This document shows, in pieces, positions 34,385-35,255 of a stretch of 35,255 nucleotides of DNA. Both the position numbers and the translations under genes were made by a program. The notes under the pieces are model-generated. The model searched no databases and was not told where the DNA came from. It worked only from the letters and a program-made list of their open reading frames with translations. This DNA comes from Gammaproteobacteria bacterium (GTDB taxonomy: Bacteria > Pseudomonadota > Gammaproteobacteria > Pseudomonadales > Azotimanducaceae). Every line of letters starts with the position of its first letter. Positions within the stretch are counted from its first letter, which is position 1. Where the stretch lies: positions 1-35,255 of the forward strand of contig JAUIED010000036.1 of the NCBI GenBank assembly GCA_030428905.1. Direction: 5' to 3'.

Positions 34385-35255
34385 ATGCGAAAGTCGAGCA
34401 TGATGTTGTTGGTTGCCCTGCTGGCGGTGGCGCTGCCCCTGCGTGCGGAGTACAAGGAGCTCGACGCCATTGCGGCGGTTGTGGATGACGACGTCATTCT
34501 CGCCTCGGAGTTGCTGGAGCGCGTGGACAGCGTGCAGAAACAGATGGCGGCTTCCAACATGGCACCGCCGCCGTCAGATGTACTGCTCAGTCAGATCATG
34601 GAGCGGCTCATCATCGAGAGCATTCAGCTCCAGCAGGCGGATCGGCGGGGTATCGAGATCGACGACGAGACCCTCACCCGGGCGGTGATGCAGTTTGCGC
34701 GCAACAACAACATGAACCTCGAGCAGTTTCAGGCCGCACTCGTGCGCGACGGGCTCAGCTACCCGGCGTTTCGAGAGGAGATCCGCCGCGAGATGGTGGT
34801 GTCACGGCTGCAGCGCGGCATGATCAACAGGCGCATCTCCGTATCCGAACAGGAGATCAAAGATCTGCTGAGCTCGCCTTTCTACCAGGAGATGCTGTCG
34901 GACGAGTTTCGTGTGGGCCATATCCTGCTCACCGTAGATCAGGATGCCGACGACGAGGTTCTGGAGGCGGCGCTCGCCAAGGCGGACGCAATCGTCACTG
35001 ATCTGCGCAGCGGCGGCGACTTTGCACAGACCGCAGTAGCCAACTCTTCTGCGTCCACGGCGCTTGAAGGCGGCGATCTCGGGTGGCGTGCCCAGGGCGA
35101 TGGTGCGGCCCTGGTCGAGCACCTGGATGCGCTCGTTGCCGTGGTCGAGCACGTGGAGCAACCCGTCCTCGTCGACGTCCACGTCGCTCGGCACGAAGAA
35201 GCGCGGTTCGTAGGGGTCCCCGACGCGGCCGAGCGTGCCCCAGACGCCGAGCTGG
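34385..35255 (+). CDS. surA: Periplasmic chaperone/prolyl isomerase SurA, incomplete; foreign tail after about 35090
   Basis: Signal peptide MRKSSMMLLVALLAVALPLRA, then the SurA N-domain: LDAIAAVVDDDVILASELLERV, MERLIIESIQLQQADRRGI, AVMQFARNNNMNLEQFQAAL, FREEIRREMVVSRLQ. The first parvulin domain starts at FRVGHILLTV and runs to GGDLGWR (about residue 235). From there the open frame continues to the edge of the window, but its residues (AQGDGAALVEHLDALVAVVEHVEQ...) have no likeness to a parvulin domain and look like antisense of another gene. Either the assembly is chimeric or the gene is truly broken. GAGGTG is six bases before the ATG and lptD ends 10 bases upstream, as in the conserved lptD-surA operon that helps outer-membrane protein folding. 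Confidence 0.88.
   Translation, partial: MRKSSMMLLVALLAVALPLRAEYKELDAIAAVVDDDVILASELLERVDSVQKQMAASNMAPPPSDVLLSQIMERLIIESIQLQQADRRGIEIDDETLTRAVMQFARNNNMNLEQFQAALVRDGLSYPAFREEIRREMVVSRLQRGMINRRISVSEQEIKDLLSSPFYQEMLSDEFRVGHILLTVDQDADDEVLEAALAKADAIVTDLRSGGDFAQTAVANSSASTALEGGDLGWRAQGDGAALVEHLDALVAVVEHVEQPVLVDVHVARHEEARFVGVPDAAERAPDAEL
35114..35255 (-). CDS. NHL/beta-propeller repeat fragment, running off the window edge
   Basis: Read from the window end leftward, the minus strand is open and gives VWGTLGRVGDPYEPRF, then PSDVDVDEDGLLHVLDHG and NERIQVLD. This is the NHL pattern: a WG-x-G turn, P-x-x-V-x-V-D-x-x-G, then V-x-D-x-G-N-x-R-I-Q-V. The repeat ends near 35114, just where likeness to SurA has stopped. 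Beyond it the frame runs into antisense surA. It is a fragment with neither end. The pattern match is by eye, over one repeat only. Confidence 0.5.

Noticed and set aside
32428-34560. Antisense open frame of 710 codons across lptD
   Set aside because: It is a high-GC shadow: lptD on the other strand has clear family motifs, and the antisense residues show no domain or start context.

Overview
The window is about 35 kb of GC-rich DNA, roughly 60% or more by eye, and is almost wall-to-wall coding. It looks like chromosome from a gammaproteobacterium. The evidence is coq7, a CRP/Vfr regulator divergent from a YhfA/OsmC gene, amgK-murU beside lptD-surA, and trpE separated from trpGDC. These markers are the ones I recall from the Pseudomonas aeruginosa surA-lptD-amgK-murU, rpe-gph-trpE and trpGDC-vfr-osmC-coq7 neighbourhood, here condensed and interleaved with other genes. 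I saw no rRNA, tRNA, CRISPR array, prophage or insertion sequence. No gene-free stretch exceeds 300 bases.

Left part (1-9.1 kb). The tail of purD is followed by a two-domain cyclic-nucleotide-binding protein with a degenerate rhodanese-like end. Next come a small lipoprotein and a Ycf46-like AAA+ ATPase, then coq7 (ubiquinone hydroxylase) read divergently from the ATPase. After that is a probable catabolic cluster: a Rieske oxygenase alpha subunit and a tandem EthD protein on the minus strand, and divergently a Nu-like glutathione transferase, an amidohydrolase-2 and a zinc-free MDR oxidoreductase. Its substrate cannot be named from sequence.

Middle (9.1-21.6 kb). A tightly overlapping minus-strand operon runs OsmC/YhfA, VOC protein, BKACE (beta-keto acid cleavage enzyme), L-carnitine-dehydrogenase-like enzyme, Cof-type HAD phosphatase. 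It suggests conversion of carnitine, or a related hydroxy-trimethylamino acid, toward glycine betaine. The CRP gene reads the other way and ends in a clear intrinsic terminator. An amidase follows, then a six-gene envelope-associated operon: RDD, SpoIIM, DUF4129, DUF4350, MoxR ATPase, DUF58.

Right part (21.6-35.3 kb). trpGDC is on the minus strand. A hexapeptide acyltransferase and a split YeeE/YedE-type sulfur transporter are on the plus strand. A long minus-strand run reads amgK, murU, a J-domain protein, rpe, gph, trpE and a voltage-gated channel of bacterial Nav/Cav type whose filter looks calcium-like. lptD and surA leave divergently to the right.

The last ~150 bases do not continue surA. 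Read on the minus strand they encode an NHL/beta-propeller repeat, so the end looks like an assembly chimera or a real rearrangement. I did not find a convincing, wholly new biological system. The most interesting points are the channel coupled to trpE, the catabolic cluster, the carnitine-like operon without its thioesterase, and the terminal junction.
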